A DNA stretch of 64,000 nucleotides, taken from an uncultured Tenacibaculum sp. (GTDB taxonomy: Bacteria > Bacteroidota > Bacteroidia > Flavobacteriales > Flavobacteriaceae). Where the stretch lies: positions 620,001-684,000 of the forward strand of contig CANMIL010000001.1 of assembly GCA_947497895.1 (NCBI GenBank). The letters are read 5' to 3'. The translations under genes were made by a program, and so were the position numbers. The notes beneath the pieces are model-generated. The model saw nothing but the letters and a program-made list of their open reading frames with translations, was not told the origin of the DNA and did not search any database. Of this stretch, positions 1-8,498 are shown piece after piece; within the stretch, counting starts at the first letter, position 1, and the number at the start of each line of letters is the position of its first letter.

Positions 1-1246
1 CAAAACCATTTCTTCCTGTATTTCCTCCAAAAGATTGATTTTGTCCAAAATTATTATTGTTTTGAAAATTTCTATTGTTAAAATTAGAATTTACCCCTGA
101 GTTTTGAAATCCTTGATTTCCAATAGTACCTTGAGTAATTGAATTGATAGCATTAGAAAAATTGTTATTTCTAGTACTTGTTAATGTACTCATCGCCTCA
201 ATAGATCGATGCATCAAAGGAATAATTTCAACCGTATTCAAAGAAACTTTATCGTTCGAACCAAAAATGTACAGGTTGTCTTCTTTTTTGAAAGTAAAAT
301 TAGTGTCTTCCAATAATTTAAAAAGTAACCAATCATAGGTAATGCTTTCGCTTTTTATTGAAGCCTTACCTAAATTATTTAAAGGAGCACTAGTAAAAAT
401 GTCAATCTTTAAATCATGACCTATATCCTTTATAACTGAAGAAATATCAGCATTCTCAAAATCTACCTCAACAACTTTTCTTAAGGTATCCTTTACTTGA
501 TAATAAAAGTTTGATTTACTATACCTTCTAGGTTTTATTCTTGGCCTTTTACCATTCGAACTCCCTTTGATATTTGCATTACTAGCTTCTAATCCTTGAA
601 ATAAATAGTAATCATCTTTAGTTTTGATTACTTCCAAATTATTTGAAAAAGCTAATTTGTCCAAAGCACTTTCTAATGACTTTTCTTTGATATACCCCGT
701 CAACATTCTATTTCCAAGTCCGGATGCATAAACCAAATTCTTACCCGTTACATCTGTAATTCTCTTAAATGCTTTAGATATTGAGTCATTTTGTAGCTCT
801 ACACTAAACTTATCTTGCGAAGCATCATATGAAACTGGAATTATACGTTGTTCTTTCTGAACTGAAACAACTACTGGGATGTGTTTTTTAAGCGTTAAGA
901 TATTCCCGACATTATCAATTGTATACGAGTATTCCTTACATAAATGCAACAATACATTTTTTACCGTTGTCTCGGAAAAATTGTAAGATACTTTTTGGTT
1001 AAACAACTCTTGATCAACACTAATGTTTACTTGATGCGTATTTGCCATTGTATTAATAAACACTGGTAAATTGGCATCCGTAATATTTATATCAACAGTC
1101 TTAGATAGTCCTGGAATCGTATTCGATAAATTATTTAATTTAGCTTGAAGTTTGTTAATCCGGTCAAAATCATTACTCACATTTTGACCTACTAAATTGC
1201 TGACTAAAAGCAAAAAAGCTGTTACTAAAATTATTTTCTTTTTCAA
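1..1246 (-). CDS. Secretin (GspD/PilQ-like), N-terminal part; gene runs off the left edge
   Basis: Open on the minus strand from a TTG at 1244-1246 to the window edge (415 codons). The upstream in-frame ATG is followed at once by a stop, so TTG is the likely start. It begins with a signal peptide (LKKKIILVTAFLLLVS) ending near residue 20. Three beta-alpha-beta modules of the secretin N0/STN type follow, at roughly residues 45-115, 140-200 and 230-305. Then comes an Asn/Gly/Gln-rich linker at the edge. The secretin pore domain itself lies outside the window. Secretins form the outer-membrane channel of type II secretion and type IV pilus machines. The divergent pseudopilin gene and the ATPase operon beyond it fit this role. 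The call rests on module pattern and neighbours. Confidence 0.78.
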   Translation of the reverse strand, partial: MKKKIILVTAFLLLVSNLVGQNVSNDFDRINKLQAKLNNLSNTIPGLSKTVDINITDANLPVFINTMANTHQVNISVDQELFNQKVSYNFSETTVKNVLLHLCKEYSYTIDNVGNILTLKKHIPVVVSVQKEQRIIPVSYDASQDKFSVELQNDSISKAFKRITDVTGKNLVYASGLGNRMLTGYIKEKSLESALDKLAFSNNLEVIKTKDDYYLFQGLEASNANIKGSSNGKRPRIKPRRYSKSNFYYQVKDTLRKVVEVDFENADISSVIKDIGHDLKIDIFTSAPLNNLGKASIKSESITYDWLLFKLLEDTNFTFKKEDNLYIFGSNDKVSLNTVEIIPLMHRSIEAMSTLTSTRNNNFSNAINSITQGTIGNQGFQNSGVNSNFNNRNFQNNNNFGQNQSFGGNTGRNGF

Positions 1247-1358
1247 TTTATTTATTTTAGGTTTAACATTTTTCTGTTTAAAATACGGATATTTTTTAAA
1301 TCTCTTTTTCTTTTTTTCTTAAATTGGGTGTAAAGGTAAAAAATTATTTGGTTTTTTA

Positions 1359-1366
1359 TACCTTTG
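1359..1366 (+). promoter_or_regulatory. Probable -7 box for the pseudopilin gene
   Basis: TACCTTTG fits the Bacteroidetes -7 consensus TAnnTTTG, 30 bases before the ATG at 1396. No convincing TTTG -33 box is present at the usual spacing. Confidence 0.45.
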
Positions 1367-1395
1367 GACTTTGATATGAACTCTATAAAATAATT

Positions 1396-1806
1396 ATGAA
1401 ATTGAAATTATCTAAAAAAGTTAATGCATATAATCTTCAAGAACTTTTAGTTGTTCTTGTAATTATAGGTATCCTAATTTTAATTGCGTTACCCAATTTA
1501 TTACCGCAAATTGCTAGGGCTAGGAGCATTGAAGCTCAAACTCAATTAAACCAAATACATGGTTTACAAAAGGCTCACTTTTACCTGCACTCAAAATATT
1601 CTACTGATTTTAATGAGATTGACTTTATTCCTCCAAAATCAATAAATGAAGGAGGAAATGCAAACTATAGTTATGAAATAATTCAAGCTTCTAAAAACGC
1701 CTATAAAGCTCGTGCTACAGCTTTGACAGACTTTGATGGAGATGGTGTTTTTAATGTTTGGGAAGTAGATCAAGAAAAAAATCTAAGAGAAGTAACAAGA
1801 GATTAA
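1396..1806 (+). CDS. Major pseudopilin / type IV pilin-like protein (GspG-like)
   Basis: A 136-residue prepilin. A short basic leader ends at A11, followed by the class III prepilin core YNLQELLVVLVIIGIL with Glu at +5 (E16) and a hydrophobic helix to about residue 36. The -1 residue is Ala instead of the usual Gly. The C-terminal region has an acidic loop TDFDGDGVFNVWE (residues 111-123) resembling the calcium-binding loop of GspG-type pseudopilins. The length fits GspG. It is transcribed divergently from the secretin and convergently with the platform-protein operon, so it is probably expressed as a single-gene unit. It is expected to form the periplasmic pseudopilus or a pilus; sequence alone does not decide between these. 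Confidence 0.8.
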   Translation: MKLKLSKKVNAYNLQELLVVLVIIGILILIALPNLLPQIARARSIEAQTQLNQIHGLQKAHFYLHSKYSTDFNEIDFIPPKSINEGGNANYSYEIIQASKNAYKARATALTDFDGDGVFNVWEVDQEKNLREVTRD

Positions 1807-1873
1807 CCATTTCCTTTGTTTCATCCTGAGATAAGCTCTGATTACCTACCCTTATGGTTTTAGTATATAAGAA

Positions 1874-3004
1874 TTAACCAATAATTGTACTAAGCTTAAA
1901 CATTGGTATGTACATCGCTATTAAAATGGTGGCTACAACAATCCCCAGTATTAAAATGATTAATGGTTCCAAAATTGTGCTCAAGCTTTTAGATTGATAC
2001 TCTATGTCTTTGTTATACTGATTTGTTAACCGCTCGAATATAATTTGGTTTTGATTCGTTTCTTCAGCTACTTTGATTAAAGAAACCATCTTAGAATCAA
2101 AAACGGAATGTTTACGGATACTTTCAGAAAGTGTTTTCCCTAATAAAACGTCTTTTTCTATTGCGATTAACGCACTTTGCAATGGATAAAAGTCAATCAT
2201 CTTTTGCGTTAGTTGAATCCCATTTAAAACAGGGACTTTCGCACTAATTAATAGTGATATTGCTTGTGTAAATTGGGCTATTTTTATTTTACGAATGAAA
2301 TTTCCAAAAAACGGGATTCTTAAATAAACATTAGCGATTAACTTTTTATACCATACTTTATTCTTGTTTAGTTTTTGTAGGAAATAACTCCCTAAAAAGA
2401 ACAGCAAAAAGATCCAATAATATTCTTTAAAGAAATTTGACAGACCGATAATCTTCTTGGTTATCCATGGTAAGTCAACATTGTTTTGTTTGAAAATATC
2501 AGCAAACATCGGAACGACAAAATTCAACATAAAAAGTACCGCTAAGAAAGCGGTGCTTAGAATAATTATCGGATATGACAATGCACTCTTAATCATTCTT
2601 TTTTGTTCATTACGTTTTTTGTAATAATCACTTAACTCCTGAACAACACTGTCAATTGTTCCTGTTTTTTCACCTATTTGAAGTGAATAATATTCATAGG
2701 TTGTAAACTCCTTTTTCTCTTTTATACTATCAGAAAAATTCTTTCCTTCAATAAGGTTTTTAACTAAGTATTGGATTAACTTTTTATCACTTTCCTTTTT
2801 TTGCTCTTTTTCAATTAACTCAAGCGCATCCTTCAACTCCAAACCTGCTTGAAGTAGTACAAATAATTCTGTATAGAAAGCTTCTTTTTTCTTATTCGAG
2901 AAAGAACTTCCTCCAAAACTAATTTCTTTCTTTAAAATAGCATCAATATCGAAAGATGACTTCTCTTCTTTATTTTTCTTTACACTATTTACTTTAAATC
3001 CCAT
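1874..3004 (-). CDS. Inner-membrane platform protein (GspF/PilC family)
   Basis: A 376-residue protein with two T2SSF domains (about residues 43-165 and 242-366). Predicted membrane helices lie near 143-165, 195-210 and 344-366, the usual GspF/PilC topology. The typical motif GEKTGT(I/L) is seen at residues 111-117, with its counterpart around VAEETNQ in the second repeat. The family anchors the assembly ATPase to the membrane and drives pseudopilus extension. It is the last gene of a minus-strand operon (peptidase, ATPase, PilP-like, three prepilins, platform), starting 3 bases after the GspJ-like gene. The 67-base gap to the convergent pseudopilin shows no clear terminator. Confidence 0.9.
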   Translation of the reverse strand: MGFKVNSVKKNKEEKSSFDIDAILKKEISFGGSSFSNKKKEAFYTELFVLLQAGLELKDALELIEKEQKKESDKKLIQYLVKNLIEGKNFSDSIKEKKEFTTYEYYSLQIGEKTGTIDSVVQELSDYYKKRNEQKRMIKSALSYPIIILSTAFLAVLFMLNFVVPMFADIFKQNNVDLPWITKKIIGLSNFFKEYYWIFLLFFLGSYFLQKLNKNKVWYKKLIANVYLRIPFFGNFIRKIKIAQFTQAISLLISAKVPVLNGIQLTQKMIDFYPLQSALIAIEKDVLLGKTLSESIRKHSVFDSKMVSLIKVAEETNQNQIIFERLTNQYNKDIEYQSKSLSTILEPLIILILGIVVATILIAMYIPMFKLSTIIG

Positions 3005-3007
3005 AGC

Positions 3008-3460
3008 TTATTGATTTAAATAAAAACTGGCATCTTTATATCCAAAAATGAACAAATCATTTGAGGAATAAGGAGCTTTAAAATTAACTTTAATAGCGTC
3101 AACATGTCCTTTCTTGCAAACTTCGCCATCCAAATAAAAAATACTGGATAGAGCAACTAAATTAATACTATCACTATTTCTAATGATAATTTCATCATTA
3201 ATGGTATATGACACCGAGTCTATTAAACTTTTAAAATACAATTGATTTCCATTCAATTCAGCATGTCCAAATTCATTAAAGTCTCTCCACAGAACACGTT
3301 CTAAACTTTGAATATTCTCCTTAATATCGATTGTTTTTTTTATAACACTAACTTGTTTTTGAACCATATTCAATACTGTAAAAGCTAACGATATTACAAT
3401 GGTAGAAATGATCATTACTACCAATATTTCTGTAAGTGTAAATGCCTTAACCTTATTCAT
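3008..3460 (-). CDS. Minor pseudopilin, GspJ-like
   Basis: A 150-residue prepilin: leader MNKVKA, cleavage expected at A6|F7, then FTLTEILVVMIISTIVISLAF with Glu at +5 and a hydrophobic helix. The rest is a short beta-rich globular domain. Prepilin recognition is secure from the N-terminus; the J assignment is positional and approximate. The start overlaps the end of the upstream GspI-like gene by 8 bases, consistent with translational coupling. Confidence 0.72.
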   Translation of the reverse strand: MNKVKAFTLTEILVVMIISTIVISLAFTVLNMVQKQVSVIKKTIDIKENIQSLERVLWRDFNEFGHAELNGNQLYFKSLIDSVSYTINDEIIIRNSDSINLVALSSIFYLDGEVCKKGHVDAIKVNFKAPYSSNDLFIFGYKDASFYLNQ

Positions 3461-3788
3461 TTGAAAACACTTTGCGTTCTATTTTCTTCTTGTTTCTTTT
3501 ATTCAAAATATTAAATTGAATACTTCTATTTTCTCCTTCTAGGACTTCAGTTATATCGATAGATACATCCTCCGATTCTTCTCGATAAGGAAGTTTTAAC
3601 TTCTCATTTCGATAACTATAAATTAACTCATTGATTCGGTTATCAATACTGCTCGTATTTTTATTAGCCGTATTCATGAGTATATTATTAAGAGTAGCAA
3701 CGGCTATACCGAAAACTAATACAATAATTACCGTGGCTACAATTACTTCGTTTAGCGAAGAGGCCTTTACTTTTTTTAATACAACCAT
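3453..3788 (-). CDS. Minor pseudopilin, GspI-like
   Basis: A 111-residue protein with leader MVVLKKVKA, cleavage expected at A9|S10, core SSLNEVIVATVIIVLVFGI with Glu at +5, and a short C-terminal domain. The sequence NEVIVATVI resembles the E-V-(L/M)-V-A motif of GspI/PilV-type minor pseudopilins, which together with length suggests GspI. Its start lies inside the end of the upstream 417-residue gene (13-base overlap). Confidence 0.7.
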   Translation of the reverse strand: MVVLKKVKASSLNEVIVATVIIVLVFGIAVATLNNILMNTANKNTSSIDNRINELIYSYRNEKLKLPYREESEDVSIDITEVLEGENRSIQFNILNKRNKKKIERKVFSNE

Positions 3789-5029
3789 TTTACAATACTA
3801 CTATTTTTAGAATCGACATTTAATCCTGCAAATTCGTCATGTAATTCATTGTACAAAATCTGTCCGTTATAAATATGGTTGATATAGGTACTTCCCGATT
3901 GTTTGGTTAAAAAGTTGTTGGTGTAAACCGTTCCTTTTACCGTGCCTAAAATCTCTGTACTAGCAGAACAATAAACATCTCCTGTTATAATTGCATTTTC
4001 AGAAATAATAACCTGCGGAGTATAAAAGCTTCTTGGCTTGCTAGTCTCTGTATCATATACAATACATCCTGAAACACTAGACTTCTTCCCTATTTCTATT
4101 CTATTTTCTTTATCCTCTACCTTATTAAATATTGTTAGAGCGGTAGGATAATTCAGTTGGCAATTTTCTTCAACAATAATTTTAGTTCTGGCAAAACATT
4201 GAAAGTTTCCTTCAACACCCTTTTTAATATGGATTTCTGGAGCTATTAAAATCAAATCTTTTAAGTTAGCAGTGCGTTCAACAACAATTTTAGATCTAGA
4301 GTTAATAACAATGTTTCCTGCTAAATCTAAACTCCTTAACGTCAAATTACCATCACCTGGGTAAACTAACGTGGGTTTCGTAAAAGAATTAGTAAGTTCC
4401 ATACCATCTTCCAACTCGAAAAACATACTCTCTCCTTCTATAAAATCCAAATTATACCATTTCCTAATTGAGTTCTTATTCTTCAATGTTGGCATAGATT
4501 GTTGACTACGAAACTCTCTTCCGTAAAACAATTGACTTCCATAAAAAGAGTTTCCCGCAATGTTTCCTGTTTTAATACCTTGAATAGGTAAGTAAACATT
4601 ACCAACTATCTTAGTTTTTCCAACAACTATCAAAGGGGTGTTATTTTCTTTTAAATAAAGTGCTTTGGGTTTATCAGTTTTCCATCCCATTAAAGCTACT
4701 TTAGAAAAATATTCTTTCTTTACCTTTGATGCTACAATACCTAAATCAAAAATTCCCCAAGACTTTCTTATTAATGTTGTTTCTTCCTGAAGATTTGCAG
4801 AAAAATTTTGCTTAACTTCTTGATCATAAGCAATTTCATTTTTAGCGTGATATGAAAAACCATTCATCACATTGGTTATAGCTTCCTTGTAAAGTCTATT
4901 TTTTGAAGCCACTTTTTGTTGAATATTAATCAACATGATAAAGCCTAATAAAATTATAGCTATAATTACCGAAATGATAAGCACATATTGTAACGCCCCT
5001 GCTTTTATTTTTTTTAAAATGGTAGACAC
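3776..5029 (-). CDS. Large prepilin-like protein with repetitive beta-rich body (GspK position)
   Basis: A 417-residue protein. The N-terminus MSTILKKIKA is followed by GALQYVLIISVIIAIILLGFIMLI, aligning with the neighbouring prepilins at the Ala(-1) site but with Tyr instead of Glu at +5. Lack of Glu5 is characteristic of GspK, the pseudopilus tip. The body does not look like classic GspK. From about residue 125 it has short alternating-hydrophobic stretches (such as KIVGNVYLP, GNIVINSRSKIVVE, IHIKKGVEGNF, AIITGDVYCSASTEILG), suggesting a bactofilin- or beta-helix-like fold. It overlaps GspI-like by 13 bases and its start touches the end of the PilP-like gene (TAATG type). A role as pilus-tip or cargo-recognition subunit is inference. 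Confidence 0.6.
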   Translation of the reverse strand: MSTILKKIKAGALQYVLIISVIIAIILLGFIMLINIQQKVASKNRLYKEAITNVMNGFSYHAKNEIAYDQEVKQNFSANLQEETTLIRKSWGIFDLGIVASKVKKEYFSKVALMGWKTDKPKALYLKENNTPLIVVGKTKIVGNVYLPIQGIKTGNIAGNSFYGSQLFYGREFRSQQSMPTLKNKNSIRKWYNLDFIEGESMFFELEDGMELTNSFTKPTLVYPGDGNLTLRSLDLAGNIVINSRSKIVVERTANLKDLILIAPEIHIKKGVEGNFQCFARTKIIVEENCQLNYPTALTIFNKVEDKENRIEIGKKSSVSGCIVYDTETSKPRSFYTPQVIISENAIITGDVYCSASTEILGTVKGTVYTNNFLTKQSGSTYINHIYNGQILYNELHDEFAGLNVDSKNSSIVKWLY

Positions 5030-5481
5030 TAACCTTTTATTTTAAATGTTTGCCTTTTACCTTTATAACTCAGTAATACTTCTTTAGAAGTTCCTCTTAT
5101 AAGCTTTACTTCATTAAAAGTTTGTCCTTTGTTAAGTACTTTTTGCTGGCCATTCACAGTTAAAACAAAAGCTTTCTTTTTGTTACTTTCAACGATACCA
5201 TTGTACTGAATACTCGGGAAAATGATTGGATCTTTTTTAACTATAGGTCTTTTAACCGTTTTAGGTTTGATTAGTAACTTTCCTAAAAAAGGATCTCTTT
5301 TATGTATTTTAACTTGATACGTTTCTTTTTGCTTTTTAACTATAGGACTGAACTCTTCTATTGATATCTCTTGCAGTTCTTCTTCTTCAGGGTTTAAATA
5401 CGAAAATATTTGAAATCCGATTATTCCCCAAACAACGAGAACTGCAACAAGTAATATGAGTGTTTTCTTTTGTTTTAACAT
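5029..5481 (-). CDS. GspC/PilP-like inner-membrane linker protein
   Basis: A 150-residue protein with one N-terminal membrane helix (about residues 7-28), an acidic/Lys-rich linker, then RDPF at residues 62-65. The R-(D/N)-PF motif is typical of PilP and GspC homology regions. A small beta domain (about 85-150) ends the protein, with the form expected of an HR/PilP domain that docks on the secretin N0 domain. It lies 4 bases downstream of the ATPase gene. It would bridge the inner-membrane platform and the secretin. The call is by motif, size and context. Confidence 0.65.
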   Translation of the reverse strand: MLKQKKTLILLVAVLVVWGIIGFQIFSYLNPEEEELQEISIEEFSPIVKKQKETYQVKIHKRDPFLGKLLIKPKTVKRPIVKKDPIIFPSIQYNGIVESNKKKAFVLTVNGQQKVLNKGQTFNEVKLIRGTSKEVLLSYKGKRQTFKIKG

Positions 5482-5485
5482 AGCT

Positions 5486-6898
5486 CTACGAAATTAATAA
5501 CGAATACACTTCTTCTATAGAAGTAACTCCTTGTCTAACTAGTTCTATGGCATTTTCTTTTAAGGTTTTAATGCCATTTTCATTTAGATAACCATCGATT
5601 TCCAATTCTTCTCTTTTTATAGCTGAAACAATCTCTTTGGTTACTGGGATGATTTCATAAATAGCCTTCCTTCCTTTATAACCAGTATGGTAACAACTTT
5701 CGCAACCAACAGCCTTATAATGTTTCGAAATAACAGGTTCAAACTCTTGGTAATCGTCTAGACCGTTTTTTTCGATCTCTGTTTCTTCCTTACAGTGATC
5801 ACATAACTTTCTAACTAAACGTTGAGCAACACTTACATTTAAAGTACTTGCTATTAAAAATGAAGGAACTCCCATATCAATCAATCTGGAAATAGTTCCC
5901 CATGCCGAATTTGTATGAATTGTTGATAACACCAAGTGTCCTGTTAAAGCAGCTCTAATGGCCATATTTGCTGTAGCAACATCACGAATCTCCCCTACCA
6001 TTATCACATCTGGATCCTGTCTTAAAAAAGTTCGTAGTGTACTAGCGAAGTCCAACCCTATATTTTCCTTTAACTGAACCTGATTAACTCCTTCAAGTGT
6101 ATATTCAATTGGATCTTCTATTGTTAGAATATTCGTGTCTTCTTTATTTAATTGCTTTAAGGTCGCGTATAAAGTTGTGGTTTTACCTGACCCTGTTGGA
6201 CCAGAAATTAAAATAATTCCATTGGGCTTTTTTACAGCTTTATTATACCCTGCTAATTCAGCCTCAGTAAATCCTAAGTTTGTTAGCTGTAGGGAAAGAT
6301 TGTTTTTAGATAGAATACGCAACACAACCTTTTCTCCATGCAATGTCGGTAATGAAGATACCCTTATATCAAAATCCTCATGTTCCGTATTAATATTTAT
6401 TCTACCATCTTGAGGCAATCTTTTTTCTGAAATATCCATACCTCCCATTATCTTCAAACGGTTGATAATTTTAGGGTACTCTTCAAAAGCAATCACATAC
6501 TTTTCTATTAATTTTCCGTCAATTCTAAATCGAACTCTTTTCTGATTCTCAAAAGCTTCTAAATGGATATCACTACTTCCTATTTCTTTAGCTTCATGTA
6601 TAATATTTAATAAGAAATCTTCGGAGTATTGTAAAGTCGTACTTAATTTTTGTTTCCTTTTTCGATAGTTATTGAGCAAATAACTATTTAACAACTCCGT
6701 GTCTTTTTCTTCAAGCTTTACATTCTTCCCTAAAATAATTTGAAGCTCATTGGTCAATCCTATCAGGTCCTTTTTATCCGTATAGAACATGTGCACTCCT
6801 TCATCTATTTTGAAAGGGACGATTCTGTAGTCGTAGGCCAAATCAGAAGAAATCACCTGCAGAATTTCGGTAGGGATATCGTATTTATTCTTTTCCAT
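5486..6898 (-). CDS. Secretion/pilus assembly ATPase (GspE/PilB family)
   Basis: A 470-residue hexameric-type ATPase. All hallmark motifs are visible: Walker A GPTGSGKTTT at residues 233-242, Asp box EDPIEY near 261, Walker B DPDVIMVGEIRD at 295-306, and His box GHLVLSTIHTN at 320-330. A zinc-binding tetracysteine domain has CDHC at 366-369 and CESC at 399-402, followed by GYKGR. The tetracysteine motif is typical of extension ATPases (GspE/PilB/MshE) and absent from PilT. The N-terminal regulatory domain is short. It starts one base from the stop of the upstream prepilin peptidase gene, so the two are co-transcribed. It powers pseudopilus assembly from the cytoplasmic face. Confidence 0.94.
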   Translation of the reverse strand: MEKNKYDIPTEILQVISSDLAYDYRIVPFKIDEGVHMFYTDKKDLIGLTNELQIILGKNVKLEEKDTELLNSYLLNNYRKRKQKLSTTLQYSEDFLLNIIHEAKEIGSSDIHLEAFENQKRVRFRIDGKLIEKYVIAFEEYPKIINRLKIMGGMDISEKRLPQDGRININTEHEDFDIRVSSLPTLHGEKVVLRILSKNNLSLQLTNLGFTEAELAGYNKAVKKPNGIILISGPTGSGKTTTLYATLKQLNKEDTNILTIEDPIEYTLEGVNQVQLKENIGLDFASTLRTFLRQDPDVIMVGEIRDVATANMAIRAALTGHLVLSTIHTNSAWGTISRLIDMGVPSFLIASTLNVSVAQRLVRKLCDHCKEETEIEKNGLDDYQEFEPVISKHYKAVGCESCYHTGYKGRKAIYEIIPVTKEIVSAIKREELEIDGYLNENGIKTLKENAIELVRQGVTSIEEVYSLLIS

Positions 6899-7368
6899 TA
6901 GATAGCATATAAGTTTAATAAATCGAAGATCAAATTTATAAATAATAAAATAAACAAAAACAACGCCTGCAATCCTGCTAAGGGTACAGTTTTATGCTTC
7001 AATTTTGGTTTCAAGATCATAAATAAAATTAGTGAAAAAATTAATGAAAATGAAAACAATACCAAAAAGACATTCGTCGGAAAACTAACTGCCATAAATA
7101 GAAAAAACAAAAAATCTCCAATACCTATCCCATCGTATAACGATATCTTCATTTTGAATTTACTATACCCCCACAAAACAATACCAATCAATAATAAACA
7201 AATGATGTTTGTAGCAATACTAATTGAATAAAGTTCTATTGTTGTGTTTCGATAAAATAAGAATCCTCCTAAACCAATTATAAAAAGGAATAACAGAATA
7301 TAAACCTGCCTTTCTTTTAAATCAAAATAAAAAATGGCTAATAGTGCCGCTAAAATTAAATAGATCAA
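6898..7368 (-). CDS. Minimal A24-family prepilin peptidase
   Basis: A 156-residue, highly hydrophobic protein with about five or six membrane helices. The two catalytic aspartates of A24 peptidases are visible: D16 in FDLKERQVY, the usual D-x4-(I/V)P site, and D85 in GIGD (residues 82-85, the GxGD motif). The N-terminal methyltransferase and cytoplasmic Cys-loop region of PilD/GspO is missing, so it is the short, peptidase-only form. It is the first gene of the T2SS-like operon and is expected to cleave all four prepilins encoded here. Confidence 0.8.
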   Translation of the reverse strand: MIYLILAALLAIFYFDLKERQVYILLFLFIIGLGGFLFYRNTTIELYSISIATNIICLLLIGIVLWGYSKFKMKISLYDGIGIGDFLFFLFMAVSFPTNVFLVLFSFSLIFSLILFMILKPKLKHKTVPLAGLQALFLFILLFINLIFDLLNLYAI

Positions 7369-7412
7369 CTTTTTTGTTTACAAAGGTATTACTTTTTAAC
7401 TTATCATATAAA

Positions 7413-7444
7413 AGAACCGTATTTGATGTTTCAAATACGGTTCT
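7413..7444 (-). terminator. Rho-independent terminator after pirin
   Basis: A perfect 14-bp stem (7413-7426 with 7431-7444) and a 4-base loop. It lies 25 bases past the pirin stop codon and separates the pirin gene from the secretion operon. Confidence 0.8.
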
Positions 7445-7469
7445 AAATTGGATATAAAAACGAACATTG

Positions 7470-8336
7470 TTAATACAAATATCCCATTTTTCCTTGCTGA
7501 TAATCCCTTAATGCTTCCATTATCTCAGTTTGATTATTCATGACATAAGGTCCCCAAGAAGCAACTTTTTCTTTTATAGGAGCTCCTGAAAGAATTAATA
7601 AGCGACTCTCTCCTCTGCCTTCCAGTTCTATCTGATCTCCATCTTGATGAAAAGTTATCATTTGCGCAGCTCCTTTTTTCAAAGTTGCTTGATTATTAAC
7701 TAAAACTTCACCATCTAAAAGATACACTAATACTTCATGATGCTCTGGAATCTCCACCATCATTTTTCCAGAATCCTTGACATCAGCTGTAAAAACATTC
7801 ACTTCCGTTTGTGTTAGAATTCTACCATTTACACCCTTTTGAGCTCCTGCTATGACTTTTAATATGAAGTTCCCATCTTCATCTTGGACAGTAGCTATAT
7901 CTTCACTTTTCACATGTTGATAATTCGGAGTCATCATTTTCTTTTCCGCTGGTAGATTCAACCATAACTGGATACCTTCCAAATCCCCTCCTCTTTCTAC
8001 AAATTCCTTAGAGGGACCTTCAGCATGAATAATTCCTCTCCCAGCTGTAGTCCATTGAACATCTCCTGCTTTCACCAACATTTCATTACCTAGAGAATCT
8101 CTATGTAATTGCTCTCCTTTGAATAATAACGTTATTGGCTCAAATCCCCTATGTGGATGCGGTCCTAAATCAAATGGGTTATTAAATGCGCTTATGGCGT
8201 ATGGTCCATAATGATGAAGTAATAAAAACGGATCAACCATTTCTATTCCCTGTGTAGGTAACGGTTGTCTTAATCTGACTGGTCCCATGTTTACCATTGG
8301 ACTTCCTACTTTATGCTTTATTGTTTTAGTTTTCAT
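7470..8336 (-). CDS. Pirin family protein
   Basis: A 288-residue bicupin. The metal-binding residues of pirin are all present: H60 and H62 in GPHPHRGFE, and H104 and E106 in GRGIIHAEG. The pirin_C region (about 175-285) follows. Family members bind Fe(II); some have quercetin 2,3-dioxygenase activity, others act as redox-sensing cofactors, and sequence alone does not say which. The gene is monocistronic, ended by a strong terminator. A MarR-type palindrome (8452-8469) lies about 115 bases upstream, matching those before the neighbouring stress genes. Confidence 0.9.
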   Translation of the reverse strand: MKTKTIKHKVGSPMVNMGPVRLRQPLPTQGIEMVDPFLLLHHYGPYAISAFNNPFDLGPHPHRGFEPITLLFKGEQLHRDSLGNEMLVKAGDVQWTTAGRGIIHAEGPSKEFVERGGDLEGIQLWLNLPAEKKMMTPNYQHVKSEDIATVQDEDGNFILKVIAGAQKGVNGRILTQTEVNVFTADVKDSGKMMVEIPEHHEVLVYLLDGEVLVNNQATLKKGAAQMITFHQDGDQIELEGRGESRLLILSGAPIKEKVASWGPYVMNNQTEIMEALRDYQQGKMGYLY

Positions 8337-8451
8337 GTGTTCTTTTTATTGTTTTTTAATTGTCACATGTAACCTGTGATGCCAAATAATCATTGTTATC
8401 AGTGTTAATAATTATTTCGAACATCTCGGTTTCATTTGTTTTTAATTTAAT

Positions 8452-8469
8452 TATTTTCCATGGAAAATA
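8452..8469. promoter_or_regulatory. 18-bp palindromic operator, site 1 (upstream of pirin)
   Basis: TATTTTCCATGGAAAATA is a perfect 18-bp palindrome in the pirin upstream region. Near-copies occur at 9243-9260 and 11214-11231. It is a probable binding site for the MarR regulator encoded at 8499-8936. Confidence 0.6.
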
Positions 8470-8498
8470 TTAGTGTAAATTTTTTTGTTTTGCTAAGT

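Noticed and set aside
6135..6413. 92-residue plus-strand ORF inside the ATPase gene
   Set aside because: It is a shadow of the GspE-like gene, whose motifs are intact on the other strand.
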